From JAYKJB01 sp035284745 [NCBI: Candidatus Sericytochromatia bacterium] (GTDB lineage Bacteria; Cyanobacteriota; Sericytochromatia; S15B-MN24), in NCBI GenBank assembly GCA_035284745.1, contig JAYKIL010000024.1:1-64000 (forward strand): a stretch of DNA of 64,000 nt, read 5' to 3'. Both the position numbers and the translations under genes were made by a program. Shown here one piece after another: positions 26,359 to 35,318 of this stretch (position 1 is its first letter; each line of letters opens with the position of its first letter). The notes beneath the pieces were generated by a model. The model saw nothing but the letters and a program-made list of their open reading frames with translations. It was not told the origin of the DNA and did not search any database.

Positions 26359-27162
26359 GTGAGCCATTGTTATTACCACGAAGAATTTCGGGCGTCGGCA
26401 ACGTGTCCCAATTGTCAGCAGAGGATCTGCGATCGTTGTCGCTTGAATGGCGCGGCGGGGTTGTGCCAAACGTGCCATACGGCGCATGCCAAGGGCGGCG
26501 AGTCGGGTGGCCGTGTCCGTCGCTTGATGTGTGTCAACCATCCCGGTGTGCCCGTGGATACTCGGTGTAAAAGCTGCATGAAACCACACTGCCCCGCGTG
26601 TTTGAATGGTGCACAGCATTGTTTCCGCTGTGCTCTGGAGCCGAAAACTGCAAAGAGCCGAGGTACGGCCCGTTTAGGCCGTCAGGGAACGACCAAACTG
26701 GGGGCGTTAACGGGCAAGCTGGCTTCGTCGGGGGCCGTGCAAGGAATGGGGCGGGCACAGCGTCTCGTTGTGGTGACCGTGGGTATTGCTCTGGTGACCG
26801 TGGCCCTCGGCTCTGGGGTGTCTTGGGTGAAAAAGTCGCTGACACCCCCTCCTCCCCCTCCCCCCTATACAGGGCCGGGGCAATTGAGTATTGCGAATCC
26901 CCCTGCGAAGCGCGCTCTGAGTGGAAATCAGTTGATTCGGGTGAATGTTTCGCCCGTCGCACAGCTCGAATACGTGGAAGTCCTTGTTGACGGTAAGCGT
27001 TGGGACTCTCTTAAAAAGTCACCGTTTCAATCGGAGTGGCCGACGCACTTGCTGAAGAACGGCCGGCACGTGGTCGAGGCCAAAGCCGTATTCCGTGGGG
27101 GGAAGAAAGTTCTAAAAACCCGCAAAGTGTATGTGACGCGCAATCGGTTTTCAGGCCGCTAG
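26359..27162 (+). CDS. B-box-like zinc-finger / membrane / Ig-like protein (paralogue 2)
   Basis: The 267-residue product starts at GTG 26359 with AAAGGCAGGG upstream. It has the same plan as its neighbour: fingers C4-x2-H7...C39 and C58-x2-H61...C91, a short linker, one helix (about 135-155), a run of seven prolines (163-169) and an Ig-like end. The pair share DGKRWDSLKKSPFQSEWPT-like cores, so this is a tandem duplication; the linker between fingers is far shorter here. Its TAG shares CTAG with the fliI stop on the other strand. Function unknown; a membrane-spanning signalling or assembly role is inference. Confidence 0.75.
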   Translation: MSHCYYHEEFRASATCPNCQQRICDRCRLNGAAGLCQTCHTAHAKGGESGGRVRRLMCVNHPGVPVDTRCKSCMKPHCPACLNGAQHCFRCALEPKTAKSRGTARLGRQGTTKLGALTGKLASSGAVQGMGRAQRLVVVTVGIALVTVALGSGVSWVKKSLTPPPPPPPYTGPGQLSIANPPAKRALSGNQLIRVNVSPVAQLEYVEVLVDGKRWDSLKKSPFQSEWPTHLLKNGRHVVEAKAVFRGGKKVLKTRKVYVTRNRFSGR

Positions 27163-28520
27163 GGCCCTTGCTGGGTTGACGTGTAGGGTTGGAATATCGC
27201 TTCAAGATCTTGGACCGCGCGTTCAAACGGTACTTGTTCCTCAACGGCTTGCCTGAGGTAGGCCCGTATGGGGTCCTGGAGCTCTAGTGCCAGGTCGATC
27301 TGGGAGTTGCTGCCTCGTTGGTAGGCCCCAATATTAATCAGGTCTTGTGCGTTTTTGTAGGTGGCCAGCGCTTCGCGTAACCAACCGGCCGCTGCCCGTT
27401 GCTCTTCGCTCGTGATGTCCGGCATCACCCGGCTGACTGATTGTAGGATGTCGATGGCAGGGTAATGGTTTTGGGCAGCAAGTTCACGGCTTAGAATGAC
27501 GTGCCCGTCCAGAATTCCACGAACAGCGTCGCTGATGGGCTCGTTAAAATCGTCGGCTTCGACCAATACGGTGTAAAGACCGGTGATGGAACCCGCTCGC
27601 CCCGTGCCTGCTCTTTCGAGAAGGCGCGGGAGCACAGCGAACACGGAGGGCGTATACCCTTTGGTTGCCGGAGGCTCGCCGATCGCAAGGCCTACTTCAC
27701 GCTGTGCCATCGCAAAACGCGTGACGGAGTCCATCATCAGGACGACGTCTCGCCCCTGGTCCCGAAAATACTCCGCGATCGCTGTCGCAACCAGGGCACA
27801 TTTGATGCGCTGCAACGCGGGCTGATCGGAAGTTGCCACTACAACGACGGATCGCGCCAGGCCTTCCGGGCCGAGGTCACGTTCCAAAAAGTCCCGCACT
27901 TCGCGGCCTCGTTCTCCCACCAAACAAATTACGTTCATTTCGGCCGCCGTATTGCGTGCGATCATCCCGAGCGTGGTTGACTTTCCCACACCGGAGCCCG
28001 CGAAAATGCCCAATCGTTGGCCCCGCCCACACGTTAAAAGTCCGTCCAATGCACGGATGCCCAGTGGCAAGGGGGAATGAATCCTCTGGCGCAACAAGGG
28101 GTTGGGTGGAGCCCCCTCCACCGGGATACGGGCCAAATTGCGCAGGGTGGGCCCCCCATCAATCGGCCTGCCCAGGCCGTCCAGGACTCTGCCGAGCAAG
28201 GATTCTCCGACGGATACGCTTAAGGGGCGCCCTGTGGCCACCACTTCCGAGCCCGGGCGAATCCCGTTCATATCTCCTAAGGGCATCAACAAGAGTCGGT
28301 CGCCACGAAATCCGACCACCTCAGCCGCCAGGGGAGGTGTTTCTTGTCCTGTTGCAATCAAACAGACTTCGCCGAGGCGTGCGGCCGGACCATCCGATTC
28401 CACCACCAGCCCCAAAACTTGCGCGACCCGACCCTCCACGCGAATCGGATTGATTTTACTGAGCGATTCCAACTGTTTCTTAAAAAGGCTGGCGCCAGGG
28501 TCAATTTCGCCGGATTTCAT
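27159..28520 (-). CDS. fliI: Flagellar export ATPase FliI
   Basis: ATG at 28520 gives 453 residues, the usual FliI length; the open frame extends further but overlaps fliH. FliI powers unfolding and export of flagellar subunits at the base of the basal body. The P-loop is FAGSGVGKS near residues 173-181, followed by VCLVGERGREV-type and VLMMDSVTRFAMAQREVGLA blocks, and the GEPPATKGYTPSVF motif. The C terminus holds TYKNAQDLINIGAYQRGSN. It starts 8 bases after fliH and ends in an overlapped CTAG with the zinc-finger gene. Confidence 0.96.
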   Translation of the reverse strand: MKSGEIDPGASLFKKQLESLSKINPIRVEGRVAQVLGLVVESDGPAARLGEVCLIATGQETPPLAAEVVGFRGDRLLLMPLGDMNGIRPGSEVVATGRPLSVSVGESLLGRVLDGLGRPIDGGPTLRNLARIPVEGAPPNPLLRQRIHSPLPLGIRALDGLLTCGRGQRLGIFAGSGVGKSTTLGMIARNTAAEMNVICLVGERGREVRDFLERDLGPEGLARSVVVVATSDQPALQRIKCALVATAIAEYFRDQGRDVVLMMDSVTRFAMAQREVGLAIGEPPATKGYTPSVFAVLPRLLERAGTGRAGSITGLYTVLVEADDFNEPISDAVRGILDGHVILSRELAAQNHYPAIDILQSVSRVMPDITSEEQRAAAGWLREALATYKNAQDLINIGAYQRGSNSQIDLALELQDPIRAYLRQAVEEQVPFERAVQDLEAIFQPYTSTQQGP

Positions 28521-28527
28521 TGGAACA

Positions 28528-29772
28528 TTACCACGGGCGGACGGGCTTCGGTTTCTTCTTGCCCAGCATACGTGCCAATGAGTCCGTGGCTTCGTCGAGC
28601 CCGCCACTGGGCTTCTGGGGGGCAGGTGGGACTTTCGGCAGCAACTGGTCAGCGGGCACACGCATGCCGACGCCTTCAATCAATTCATCAATGACTTCGT
28701 CTTCGAGGGGGTTCTCGACACTTTCAATGGCGGGTCGCACGGTGTCCCCTGGTTTTGCCATGGCGGGATGCATAGCCCTTGCCGGGCGCGGCGAAGGAAT
28801 GATTTCTTGAGACGGTGCAGGTTCTGTCACGCTGATGGTTGCGCGCATGGCGACGGCGTCTGCTTCGGCCCTTTCGAGCAGTGCCTTGGCTTCAGCCTCT
28901 GCTGCGTTGATGATTTCTCGCGCGCGCAATTCCGCCGCGCGTGTGACCTTATCGTCGCGGCGTGGACCCTCATAACTGGGTTGTTGGAGCGCCGGTTCAC
29001 CGCTGCTCAGAACACTGACGTTGCCCAACGCCTTGATCGCTGCGGCCACCATGGGGTCCATACTGGAGCTCTGTTCCACTCCCAGTTCAATATCAAGGAA
29101 CTCAGCAGCAATTTCAGACAGTTGGGTGCTTAGGCGGGCGTCTATCAGCCCGGAACCGGTCTCAAGCATGCAGCCCCCAAGGCCTATTTCGTGATCGCCT
29201 ACCACTTCCAGCTGGCTCAACCCATCCACGCTCAGCATAATTTGATTTTTCATCGCGATCACGTTTTCGAGGTCCAGTGGGTGCACTCTCAATCGCACCC
29301 GGGCCTTGTCGGTCAGCAGTTTTACGGCTGCCTGGGCCATCGGAATCGCGGCGTCCCGGGAATGTGAGAGCTCAATCGCGAGGAGTTTGGCGCAGATTGC
29401 AATCGCGAGTTTGCTCAGTTCCATCGTGAGCACTTCCTCGCGTTTTGTGAAATCATTTTGGAAGTTTTGAATGGTGTGCCCCATGGACTCTAGCAGACGC
29501 CCGTGTTCCTCCAAAACAGCGGATTGCGCCTCTGCCAGCCCGCTTTGGAAACCCTCACGGTGGCCTTCTTCACGGGCACGCCGACGAATCAGGTCCGCAT
29601 CATCCTCGGCCAGCGCAATGATTTGACCGGCCTTGTCCTGCGCCGCGGCGATGCGTGGCTCGGGGGCCCGGGGTGCGTCAGGTCCGAACGGGCGTTCGGT
29701 ACTGGCAGGGGGGGCTTTGATGGTGTAGCTGCCATCTTCAAACGAAGAGACTTTAATGATTTTGGGTCGCAC
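28528..29772 (-). CDS. fliH: Flagellar assembly protein FliH with long C-terminal extension
   Basis: GTG at 29772, with AAGGA 9 bases upstream, gives 414 residues against the usual 220-270. FliH binds and restrains FliI. The normal part is residues 1-232: an AxxxG-type helical stretch (AREEGHREGFQSGLAEAQS), SKLAIAICAKLLA, and the C-terminal GLGGCMLETGSGLIDARL. Residues 233-414 are extra: a charged Ala/Glu helix (about 276-312, coiled-coil like) and a Pro/Glu-rich tail ending KKKPKPVRPW. The extension is within one frame, so it is not a misread of a neighbour. Its role is unknown. Confidence 0.9.
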   Translation of the reverse strand: MRPKIIKVSSFEDGSYTIKAPPASTERPFGPDAPRAPEPRIAAAQDKAGQIIALAEDDADLIRRRAREEGHREGFQSGLAEAQSAVLEEHGRLLESMGHTIQNFQNDFTKREEVLTMELSKLAIAICAKLLAIELSHSRDAAIPMAQAAVKLLTDKARVRLRVHPLDLENVIAMKNQIMLSVDGLSQLEVVGDHEIGLGGCMLETGSGLIDARLSTQLSEIAAEFLDIELGVEQSSSMDPMVAAAIKALGNVSVLSSGEPALQQPSYEGPRRDDKVTRAAELRAREIINAAEAEAKALLERAEADAVAMRATISVTEPAPSQEIIPSPRPARAMHPAMAKPGDTVRPAIESVENPLEDEVIDELIEGVGMRVPADQLLPKVPPAPQKPSGGLDEATDSLARMLGKKKPKPVRPW

Positions 29773-29784
29773 GTCTGCGCGTCC

Positions 29785-30813
29785 TTAATACACGAGGTCG
29801 TCGGCACCACCGCGACTGATCATGATTTCCCCAGCTTCTTCGAGCTTTCGGATGACGGCCACAATTTTTTGCTGTACTTCCTCGATATCTTTCAAGCGAA
29901 CCGGGCCCATATAGCCCAATTCGTCCTGAATCATGCCAGCCATACGTTCTGACATATTTTTGAAAATTTTGCTCTTGACTTCGTCGTTGGAGCCCTTGAG
30001 AGCCAACGCCAGATCCTTGGACTCCACGTCCTTGAGCACCCGCTGAATTGAGCGGTCGTCCAGAAGGACAATGTCTTCGAACACGAACATCAGCTTTTTG
30101 ACTTCGTCTGCCAACTCTGGATTTTGTTCTTCTAACGATTCGATGATGGTCTTTTCTGTCGCGCGATCGACCTTGTTGAGCACCTCAACGAGATTCTTCA
30201 CGCCGCCTGCATTGAAGAAGTCTTGTGACACCACCGCTGAGAATTTGCGCTCGAGGATTCTCTCCACCTCTCTGATGATGGCCGGACTCGTCCGGTCCAT
30301 CAACGCAATGCGCGCGGCCACATCCGATTGTGCCTCGGGGCTTAATCCTCCCAGAACCAAGGCGGACTGCTCGGGCTTGAGGTAAGCACAGATCAGCGCG
30401 ATGGTTTGTGGGTGCTCATTTTGAATGAAGTTGAGCAGTTGGTTGGCCTCGATGCGACGCATAAATTCAAAGGGAATTGTTGCCAATTGATCGGTGAGTC
30501 GCCCCAAGAGTTCCGCGGCGCGTTCAGGACCCAACGCTTTGCTAAGGAGGTCGCGAGCAAAGTCCACGCCACCCGTTGCGGCGGAGCGTGAGGCCTGATA
30601 GACGCTAAAAAACTCTTCGAGCACCGCGCGGGACACATCCGCTTCCACGCGCCCCATGTTGGCGATTTCCATCGTGAGCTGCTCAAGGTCTTCTTGGTCT
30701 TTGACGTGACGCAACAATTCGCTCGCCACGTCCTGCCCGAGGCTCACTAAAAGGATGGCGGCCTTCTCTCGCCCGGTGAGGTCATTGACATTGATTTTTT
30801 TCTTGGTCGCCAT
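29785..30813 (-). CDS. fliG: Flagellar motor switch protein FliG
   Basis: The 342-residue protein is a normal FliG. It forms the rotor ring that binds FliF and contacts MotA. LTGREKAAILLVSLGQDVASELL is the N-terminal domain, FIQNEHPQTIALICAYL carries the EHPQ motif, and FVFEDIVLLDDRSIQRVLKDV with KIFKNMSERMAG is the C-terminal torque helix region with its charged residues. GAGGAT lies 6-7 bases before the ATG. It follows fliF with a 9-base gap. Confidence 0.97.
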   Translation of the reverse strand: MATKKKINVNDLTGREKAAILLVSLGQDVASELLRHVKDQEDLEQLTMEIANMGRVEADVSRAVLEEFFSVYQASRSAATGGVDFARDLLSKALGPERAAELLGRLTDQLATIPFEFMRRIEANQLLNFIQNEHPQTIALICAYLKPEQSALVLGGLSPEAQSDVAARIALMDRTSPAIIREVERILERKFSAVVSQDFFNAGGVKNLVEVLNKVDRATEKTIIESLEEQNPELADEVKKLMFVFEDIVLLDDRSIQRVLKDVESKDLALALKGSNDEVKSKIFKNMSERMAGMIQDELGYMGPVRLKDIEEVQQKIVAVIRKLEEAGEIMISRGGADDLVY

Positions 30814-30822
30814 GCCAAATCC

Positions 30823-32481
30823 TCAATCGTCCGAGTTAACCCAAGCTTTCACGAGTTGAACAGCGTCTCTGGGGTTCTGTTTGATGTACTGCGCGAGTTC
30901 TCGCTGCATACTCAAAAGTTTAGCATCGTCTGGGCTCGGCGGCTCACCGATTTGTGCGCCAGCCGCCCCCATCAGGGCCCGACTGATTTCATCAGCCGAC
31001 ATGCCGCCCAGGTTGCCTGCTCCCAGTTCATCCATCACTTCTTGCCGACGACTGAACGCCGTGCGGAACATCATAAACACGATGATGGCGAGCAGAATAC
31101 TGGTGACAAGTGTCGCGATGCGAATGCCACGCGCCCACATGATATCGCTCTGGACTTGCTCATCGCGGGCTTTGGTATCCACGGCCTTGAAGAGCATCGG
31201 GTTGACGACTACTTTATTCGAGTTTTGCGGATCCGGAATGCCTGCCGCGGCACCCACCATCTGCTTAATCATAGGAGCAAGGTCCGGTGCCGGTTGCGTG
31301 TTCGCTGCCTGGGCCCCTCTCCCGCCCCGCCCTCGCGCAGCCGGCGGCGGGGTGATGTCGTAGGCCACTGAAACGAGGGTATCACGGAGTACTGCCGGTT
31401 CTTTTATGCGCCGCTGAACTTCTTTGTTCGTATTGTAGTTCCGCGTATATTCGTTATTGCTGTAGAGACCGTTTTGACCGCTGCCCCCCCCTGGGTAGGA
31501 GTTCGGTTGGACATTCTCGGTGGACCCCGGAACACCCCCGTCGGAGCTGGCTTGTCCGTTGTACTGCTCTGTTTTTCCTTTTTCAGACACCAGCAGCCCC
31601 CCGGTACCACCCGGTAGGGAGGGCGCGTAGGTCTCTAGATTGGTTTCGAGCTGGGCGAAGTCCCATACCGTACTCACCCGGACCACCGACTTGTCGGGAC
31701 CCAACACGTTGTCAAGCATCGCTTGGAGGCGGCGTTCGAGATCGCGTTCATACTTGCGCTTGAGTTCGAGTTGCCGCGCCGAAACATCGGTGCCCGACAT
31801 TTCGCCTCCGTTGGAATTTTCCGTGTAATCTTTTCCGGAGGTGTCCGTGACAAACACATTGGTTTGTTTCAGGCGCGGCACCGCTTTCGCGACGAGATGT
31901 TGAATCGCTCTGACTTGGCTGGGTTCCAGTTGGTTGCCGGTGCCCATCGACAGCATAACGGACGCAGTGGTCGGTTGCTCGTCGGCAACGAAGAGCGACT
32001 CTTTGGGGATGACAATGTGAACTCGCGCTTTATCCACTCCCTCGAGCGCTTCAATGGTGCGGGCGAGTTCACCCTCAAGCCCGCGTTGATAATTCAGGTT
32101 TCTTTCAAAGTCTGTCGCAGTCCAGTTGGCGTTGCCATTGAAAAGGTCTTGGAATCCCACCGTGCCGCCACTGGGCAGCCCTTCGGAGGCCAGTGCCAGG
32201 CGAATGTCGTGTACCTGGCCTGATGGAACGCCGATGGCCCCACCCGACAGTTGATATGGAATGTTCCGCTCTTTTAATTTACCTACGATCGCCCCCGCGT
32301 CTTTATCTGACAGCCTGGTGTACAAGGTCACGTAGGCGGGTTGTTGGGCCCACATCACGAGAATACCAAACAACATCACGACGGCTGCACAAACGCCCAA
32401 CAACGTGAGGCGTTGACCCGCGGACATTTGAGTCCACAGGCGTCCCGCGTCTTCGCCGAGTTGTTGGAAGAAACTGTTCAT
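30823..32481 (-). CDS. fliF: Flagellar MS-ring protein FliF
   Basis: The 552-residue protein forms the MS ring in the inner membrane. It has an N-terminal helix (LTLLGVCAAVVMLFGILVMWA), ring-building motifs YTRLSDKDAGAIVGKLKE, NLNYQRGLEGELARTIEAL and VHIVIPKESLF, a low-complexity Gly/Ser/Asn loop (about 300-350), and a C-terminal helix IATLVTSILLAIIVFMMF before the FliG-binding tail. The order of domains matches the family. It is 33 bases downstream of fliE. Confidence 0.96.
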   Translation of the reverse strand: MNSFFQQLGEDAGRLWTQMSAGQRLTLLGVCAAVVMLFGILVMWAQQPAYVTLYTRLSDKDAGAIVGKLKERNIPYQLSGGAIGVPSGQVHDIRLALASEGLPSGGTVGFQDLFNGNANWTATDFERNLNYQRGLEGELARTIEALEGVDKARVHIVIPKESLFVADEQPTTASVMLSMGTGNQLEPSQVRAIQHLVAKAVPRLKQTNVFVTDTSGKDYTENSNGGEMSGTDVSARQLELKRKYERDLERRLQAMLDNVLGPDKSVVRVSTVWDFAQLETNLETYAPSLPGGTGGLLVSEKGKTEQYNGQASSDGGVPGSTENVQPNSYPGGGSGQNGLYSNNEYTRNYNTNKEVQRRIKEPAVLRDTLVSVAYDITPPPAARGRGGRGAQAANTQPAPDLAPMIKQMVGAAAGIPDPQNSNKVVVNPMLFKAVDTKARDEQVQSDIMWARGIRIATLVTSILLAIIVFMMFRTAFSRRQEVMDELGAGNLGGMSADEISRALMGAAGAQIGEPPSPDDAKLLSMQRELAQYIKQNPRDAVQLVKAWVNSDD

Positions 32482-32514
32482 GCCGTCCGTCGCGTGTGCC
32501 GTATGACCCGCTAA

Positions 32515-33012
32515 TTAAATTTGCATCCGCATGACATCTTGGTAGGCCTCTACCAATTTGTTGCGAACCTGTAAAGTGAGTTGCATTGAGACGCTGGCTT
32601 TTTCCGCCGCGATCATGACATCGTGGAGGTCTACATCCCCCCCAATGGCCGCTTCATTGGCTAGGGTTTCCGCGTTTTTGTTGAGACGAGATACCTCTTT
32701 TAAGCCATCTTGAAGCGGGGTGAGAAACCCGAAGGGGCCTTGGCCTTTTTCGTTTTGCGTCGCCGGGATGCGCAAAGCATTCAGCCCCGTTGCTCTCGGG
32801 AATTCCACGAACGGTTGAGAAAGGTCGCTTGCCGGCGCAATCGGAGGACGCATCTCCATCGAAGTGGGGAGAGTCCCGACTTGGTTAGGAGCAGTCAAAG
32901 CCTGGTCGTAGACGCGGCTGAACGGCGCCTGGGTCGGGCCCACGGGCAGTGGATGGGGCGGGAGGCCCGGAAGTGAAATTCTATCAGCGCCAAGCGCAGG
33001 TATCGGCAGCAT
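32515..33012 (-). CDS. fliE: Flagellar hook-basal body protein FliE, N-terminally extended
   Basis: The 165-residue protein ends with the FliE signature: FLTPLQDGLKEVSRLNKNAE and VMIAAEKASVSMQLTLQVRNKLVEAYQDVMRMQI. FliE links the MS ring and the rod. Typical FliE has about 100-110 residues; here about 60 proline-rich residues precede the core (SLPGLPPHPLPVGPT). The start at 33012 has GGAG about 10 bases upstream. It begins 4 bases after the flgC stop. Confidence 0.9.
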   Translation of the reverse strand: MLPIPALGADRISLPGLPPHPLPVGPTQAPFSRVYDQALTAPNQVGTLPTSMEMRPPIAPASDLSQPFVEFPRATGLNALRIPATQNEKGQGPFGFLTPLQDGLKEVSRLNKNAETLANEAAIGGDVDLHDVMIAAEKASVSMQLTLQVRNKLVEAYQDVMRMQI

Positions 33013-33016
33013 TTAA

Positions 33017-33439
33017 CTATATCTCCAAGGCCTTGCCGGCCATACCCTTTACGGAGTTGATGACGGTGACGTTGGCTTCATAGGAACGGGTGGCTGAGAT
33101 CATATCTGTCATCTCTTGAATGACGTTCACGTTGGGATATGCCACATAACCGTCCGGATTGGCGTCGGGATGCTCTGGGTCATAAACTAAACGCAAAGGG
33201 CTTTGGTCATCAATGATTTTTGAGACCCGTACGCCGAGGGGCGTGCCCTGCGTGCGATCAGCGATATCACGTTGCTGGACCTCACGCGACTCGAACATCA
33301 CCATCTGACGGCGATAGGTTTGACCGTCTTTTCCACGGGTAGAGTTGGCATTTGCGAGGTTGTTCGCAATGACATCCATGCGCAAGCGTTGGGCCGTAAG
33401 GCCTGAGGCGCTTGCGTGCAAACTATCAAAAAAGCTCAT
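33017..33439 (-). CDS. flgC: Flagellar basal-body rod protein FlgC
   Basis: The 140-residue protein is a normal proximal-rod subunit. The N-terminal motif ASGLTAQRLRMDVIANNLANANST and the C-terminal VNVIQEMTDMISATRSYEANVTVINS match the rod/hook family. The DPEHPDANPDGYVAYPN loop is typical of FlgC. Its ATG shares one base with the flgB stop (TAATG), so translation is coupled. Confidence 0.97.
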   Translation of the reverse strand: MSFFDSLHASASGLTAQRLRMDVIANNLANANSTRGKDGQTYRRQMVMFESREVQQRDIADRTQGTPLGVRVSKIIDDQSPLRLVYDPEHPDANPDGYVAYPNVNVIQEMTDMISATRSYEANVTVINSVKGMAGKALEI

Positions 33440-33864
33440 TAGCGCACCTCTCTAAGCAAGGTCTTTAGGCCTTCGAACTTGTTCTTAGCCAACGTTGCCA
33501 TTGTGTTGTACCGAATATTCGTTTCTGCCAGTTTTGCCATTTCTGCGTCGATATCGACATTGTTTCCGTCGTTTCGGTGAGTCTCATCCTGAACTGAAGT
33601 GAGTGTCGCGCGAATGTCCTCCACCCGGCTGGCGAGCGGACCCAATGAAAAATGGAGTGGGTTGCTGGTTTGCAAGGGCATATCGTCGGCGGTGGCTGAT
33701 GGTTTCATGGCCGCGCGCAGTTGCGCTTCGTAGGCCACTTCGAGACGTTTGAAGCGGGGGGTGTCCGCATTGGCAATGTTTTCGCCGATTGCGCGCTGAC
33801 GCGCCCCAAGGCCATTCAAGGCTTGAGCGATGATGGGAATGTTTCCGTACAGCGATTCCAGCAA
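33439..33864 (-). CDS. flgB: Flagellar basal-body rod protein FlgB
   Basis: TTG at 33864, with AGGAGG 7 bases upstream, gives 141 residues. The product is a proximal-rod subunit: ALNGLGARQRAIGENIANADTPRFKRLEV at the N terminus, NNVDIDAEMAKLAETNIRYNTMATL near the C terminus. It is the first gene of a seven-gene minus-strand operon to fliI. A promoter candidate lies 64-93 bases upstream. Confidence 0.96.
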   Translation of the reverse strand: MLESLYGNIPIIAQALNGLGARQRAIGENIANADTPRFKRLEVAYEAQLRAAMKPSATADDMPLQTSNPLHFSLGPLASRVEDIRATLTSVQDETHRNDGNNVDIDAEMAKLAETNIRYNTMATLAKNKFEGLKTLLREVR

Positions 33865-33927
33865 GGACGTTCCTCCTGGGAAAGGTTCGATGCGCAGATC
33901 GAAGCGCTGCCAATCGTAACAAGCCAG

Positions 33928-33957
33928 ATTATGTGAAAAATAGGAAACGCGTCACAA
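33928..33957 (-). promoter_or_regulatory. Candidate sigma-70-type promoter for flgB-fliI
   Basis: On the minus strand TTGTGA (33952-33957) is followed after 18 bases by CATAAT (33928-33933). It lies upstream of flgB, after fliT. No sigma-54 (GG/GC) or sigma-28 pattern was found in this gap. Confidence 0.4.
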
Positions 33958-34050
33958 ATTAGCTCAAAGTCGATATACCCGGGGCTTTCGGGCTTCCCGG
34001 TTTAAATTTGCCGCATAGAGTGTAAAGATTTGCGAAGATGGCTGCTCGAA

Positions 34051-34416
34051 TCAGCTGCTTTTGTCTATGTAGTAGGCCGGCGCGCGGGACTCTGACCCGT
34101 AGGATTGGAGCGCGTGTATTCCGCTTTGGAGGGCCGACAGTTCTTCCAAGGTTCGCTTAGAAGCCTCCGTTAACGCCTGCTGAAGCTGACCGTCGGTCGT
34201 GAGAATCATTTGTATCAACTGTCGCACGTGAGCCCGTGTGCGGGGGGAGAGCTTGGGTAACTCGCTCTCGCGGCGTTGGATGGCTTGAAAGAGTTTTTCC
34301 CGCTCATCGGAGGCGTGGGCGAAACCTGTTTGGTCATTCGCCGCAAGCGTCGCAACTTGACGTTCGCTGGCTTGCTTCAGGCTCTCGTACAGAGCAGCGA
34401 GTTCTGGGGCTGACAT
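34051..34416 (-). CDS. fliT: FliT/FlgN-like flagellar export chaperone
   Basis: The 121-residue protein is nearly all helical with no membrane segment, and starts 1 base after the fliS stop. Position after fliS, length and helical pattern fit FliT, which escorts the filament cap FliD and can regulate flagellar genes. SPRTRAHVRQLIQMILTTDGQLQQAL is the middle helix. Sequence similarity in this family is low, so the call leans on context. Confidence 0.7.
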   Translation of the reverse strand: MSAPELAALYESLKQASERQVATLAANDQTGFAHASDEREKLFQAIQRRESELPKLSPRTRAHVRQLIQMILTTDGQLQQALTEASKRTLEELSALQSGIHALQSYGSESRAPAYYIDKSS

Positions 34417-34417
34417 C

Positions 34418-34813
34418 TTAGGCCGCGCCCGCCCCGAGGGACCCCGACTGAATCTTCACCGCCTCGGCCCACGCTTCCCGCAAATCCCGCAGCAATGAGA
34501 GAATTTCTTTCACCCCTGTAATGTCGCGGCGCACGTTCGACTGCACCAAGCGCCAGTTCATATATTCATAGAGGCGGAACAGATTATTCGCGATGTCCCC
34601 CGTCTCCATGTTGAGGCATAGCATCAGTTCCGTCACAATGTCTTGCGCTTTCAAGTTGGCGGTGTGGGCGTCTTGCCACCGCTGTTGCTCGAGCGCCAAT
34701 TGTGCTGTCAGCAAAAAACGAATCGCGCCATCGTACAGCATCAGCAGGAGTTTGCCTTGGCTGGCGGTTTCCAGATTGCTCTCCTGGTATTGCTGATAGG
34801 GGTTGTTGAACAT
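34418..34813 (-). CDS. fliS: Flagellin chaperone FliS
   Basis: The 131-residue protein is a normal FliS, which binds flagellin in the cytoplasm before export. It starts MFNNPYQQYQESNLETASQ and carries LLLMLYDGAIRFL, the family signature, then LNMETGDIANNLFRLYEYMNWRL. AGAGAGG lies 7-8 bases before the ATG. It sits between flaG and fliT in what looks like one transcript. Confidence 0.95.
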   Translation of the reverse strand: MFNNPYQQYQESNLETASQGKLLLMLYDGAIRFLLTAQLALEQQRWQDAHTANLKAQDIVTELMLCLNMETGDIANNLFRLYEYMNWRLVQSNVRRDITGVKEILSLLRDLREAWAEAVKIQSGSLGAGAA

Positions 34814-34885
34814 ACGCGGTGCCTCTCTTGGGCCACAAAAAAGGGGTGAAGGCCGGTTCGACTTTTTTTGGGGGCGGCCGACCGC

Positions 34886-35260
34886 CTAGGTCACCTTATC
34901 GACGTTCAATCCAGACAGTTCTTGTAATTTTGTGAGGACGTCGAGAAGTTCGGTGTTGGGGAATTCGCGAATGACCTCCATAGATTTGGGGTCAACCAGA
35001 CGGACCACCACGCGATTGCTGCCCTCGTGAACGGCGAACTGAACATCTCCGCCGCCCCGCATTTTTTGGTTGGCTTCTTCCAGCATAGCCGTCAGTTTTT
35101 CGTTGTTCACCGCGGCTTGCGCGGCTTGCGCGGGTTGTTGCGACGAATTACCCGGCGGAGTGACGCGGGTTTGTTCGGGCGCGCTGCCTTTATCCGGCGT
35201 AACGCCGCCGGTCTGCGCCGTTGGGGTGTTCATCAGGGGCGTGGTACTGGTAATGTTCAT
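34886..35260 (-). CDS. flaG: FlaG family flagellar protein
   Basis: The 124-residue protein ends with the FlaG domain: VHEGSNRVVVRLVDPKSMEVIREF and PNTELLDVLTKLQELSG. The first 60 residues are Pro/Gln/Ala/Thr-rich and probably disordered. FlaG affects filament length in several species, though its exact action is unclear. AGAGGA lies 8 bases before the ATG. A sigma-28-like promoter lies 60-86 bases upstream, suggesting late-class expression with fliS and fliT. Confidence 0.93.
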   Translation of the reverse strand: MNITSTTPLMNTPTAQTGGVTPDKGSAPEQTRVTPPGNSSQQPAQAAQAAVNNEKLTAMLEEANQKMRGGGDVQFAVHEGSNRVVVRLVDPKSMEVIREFPNTELLDVLTKLQELSGLNVDKVT

Positions 35261-35318
35261 CGTGTCATCCTCTACATCGTGGCCCGTAAGCCTGGCTCCT
35301 TCCTTGGGGCCGAGAGGT

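Noticed and set aside
33960-34010. CCGGG/CCCGG hairpin between fliT and flgB as a terminator
   Set aside because: There is no T-run on the minus strand after the stem, and the T/A tract lies on the wrong side for the gene direction.
33865-34050. Sigma-54 promoter (GG-N10-GC) before flgB
   Set aside because: TGGC-type pairs occur but the spacing is 15, not 12 between the paired dinucleotides. A sigma-70-like pair fits better.
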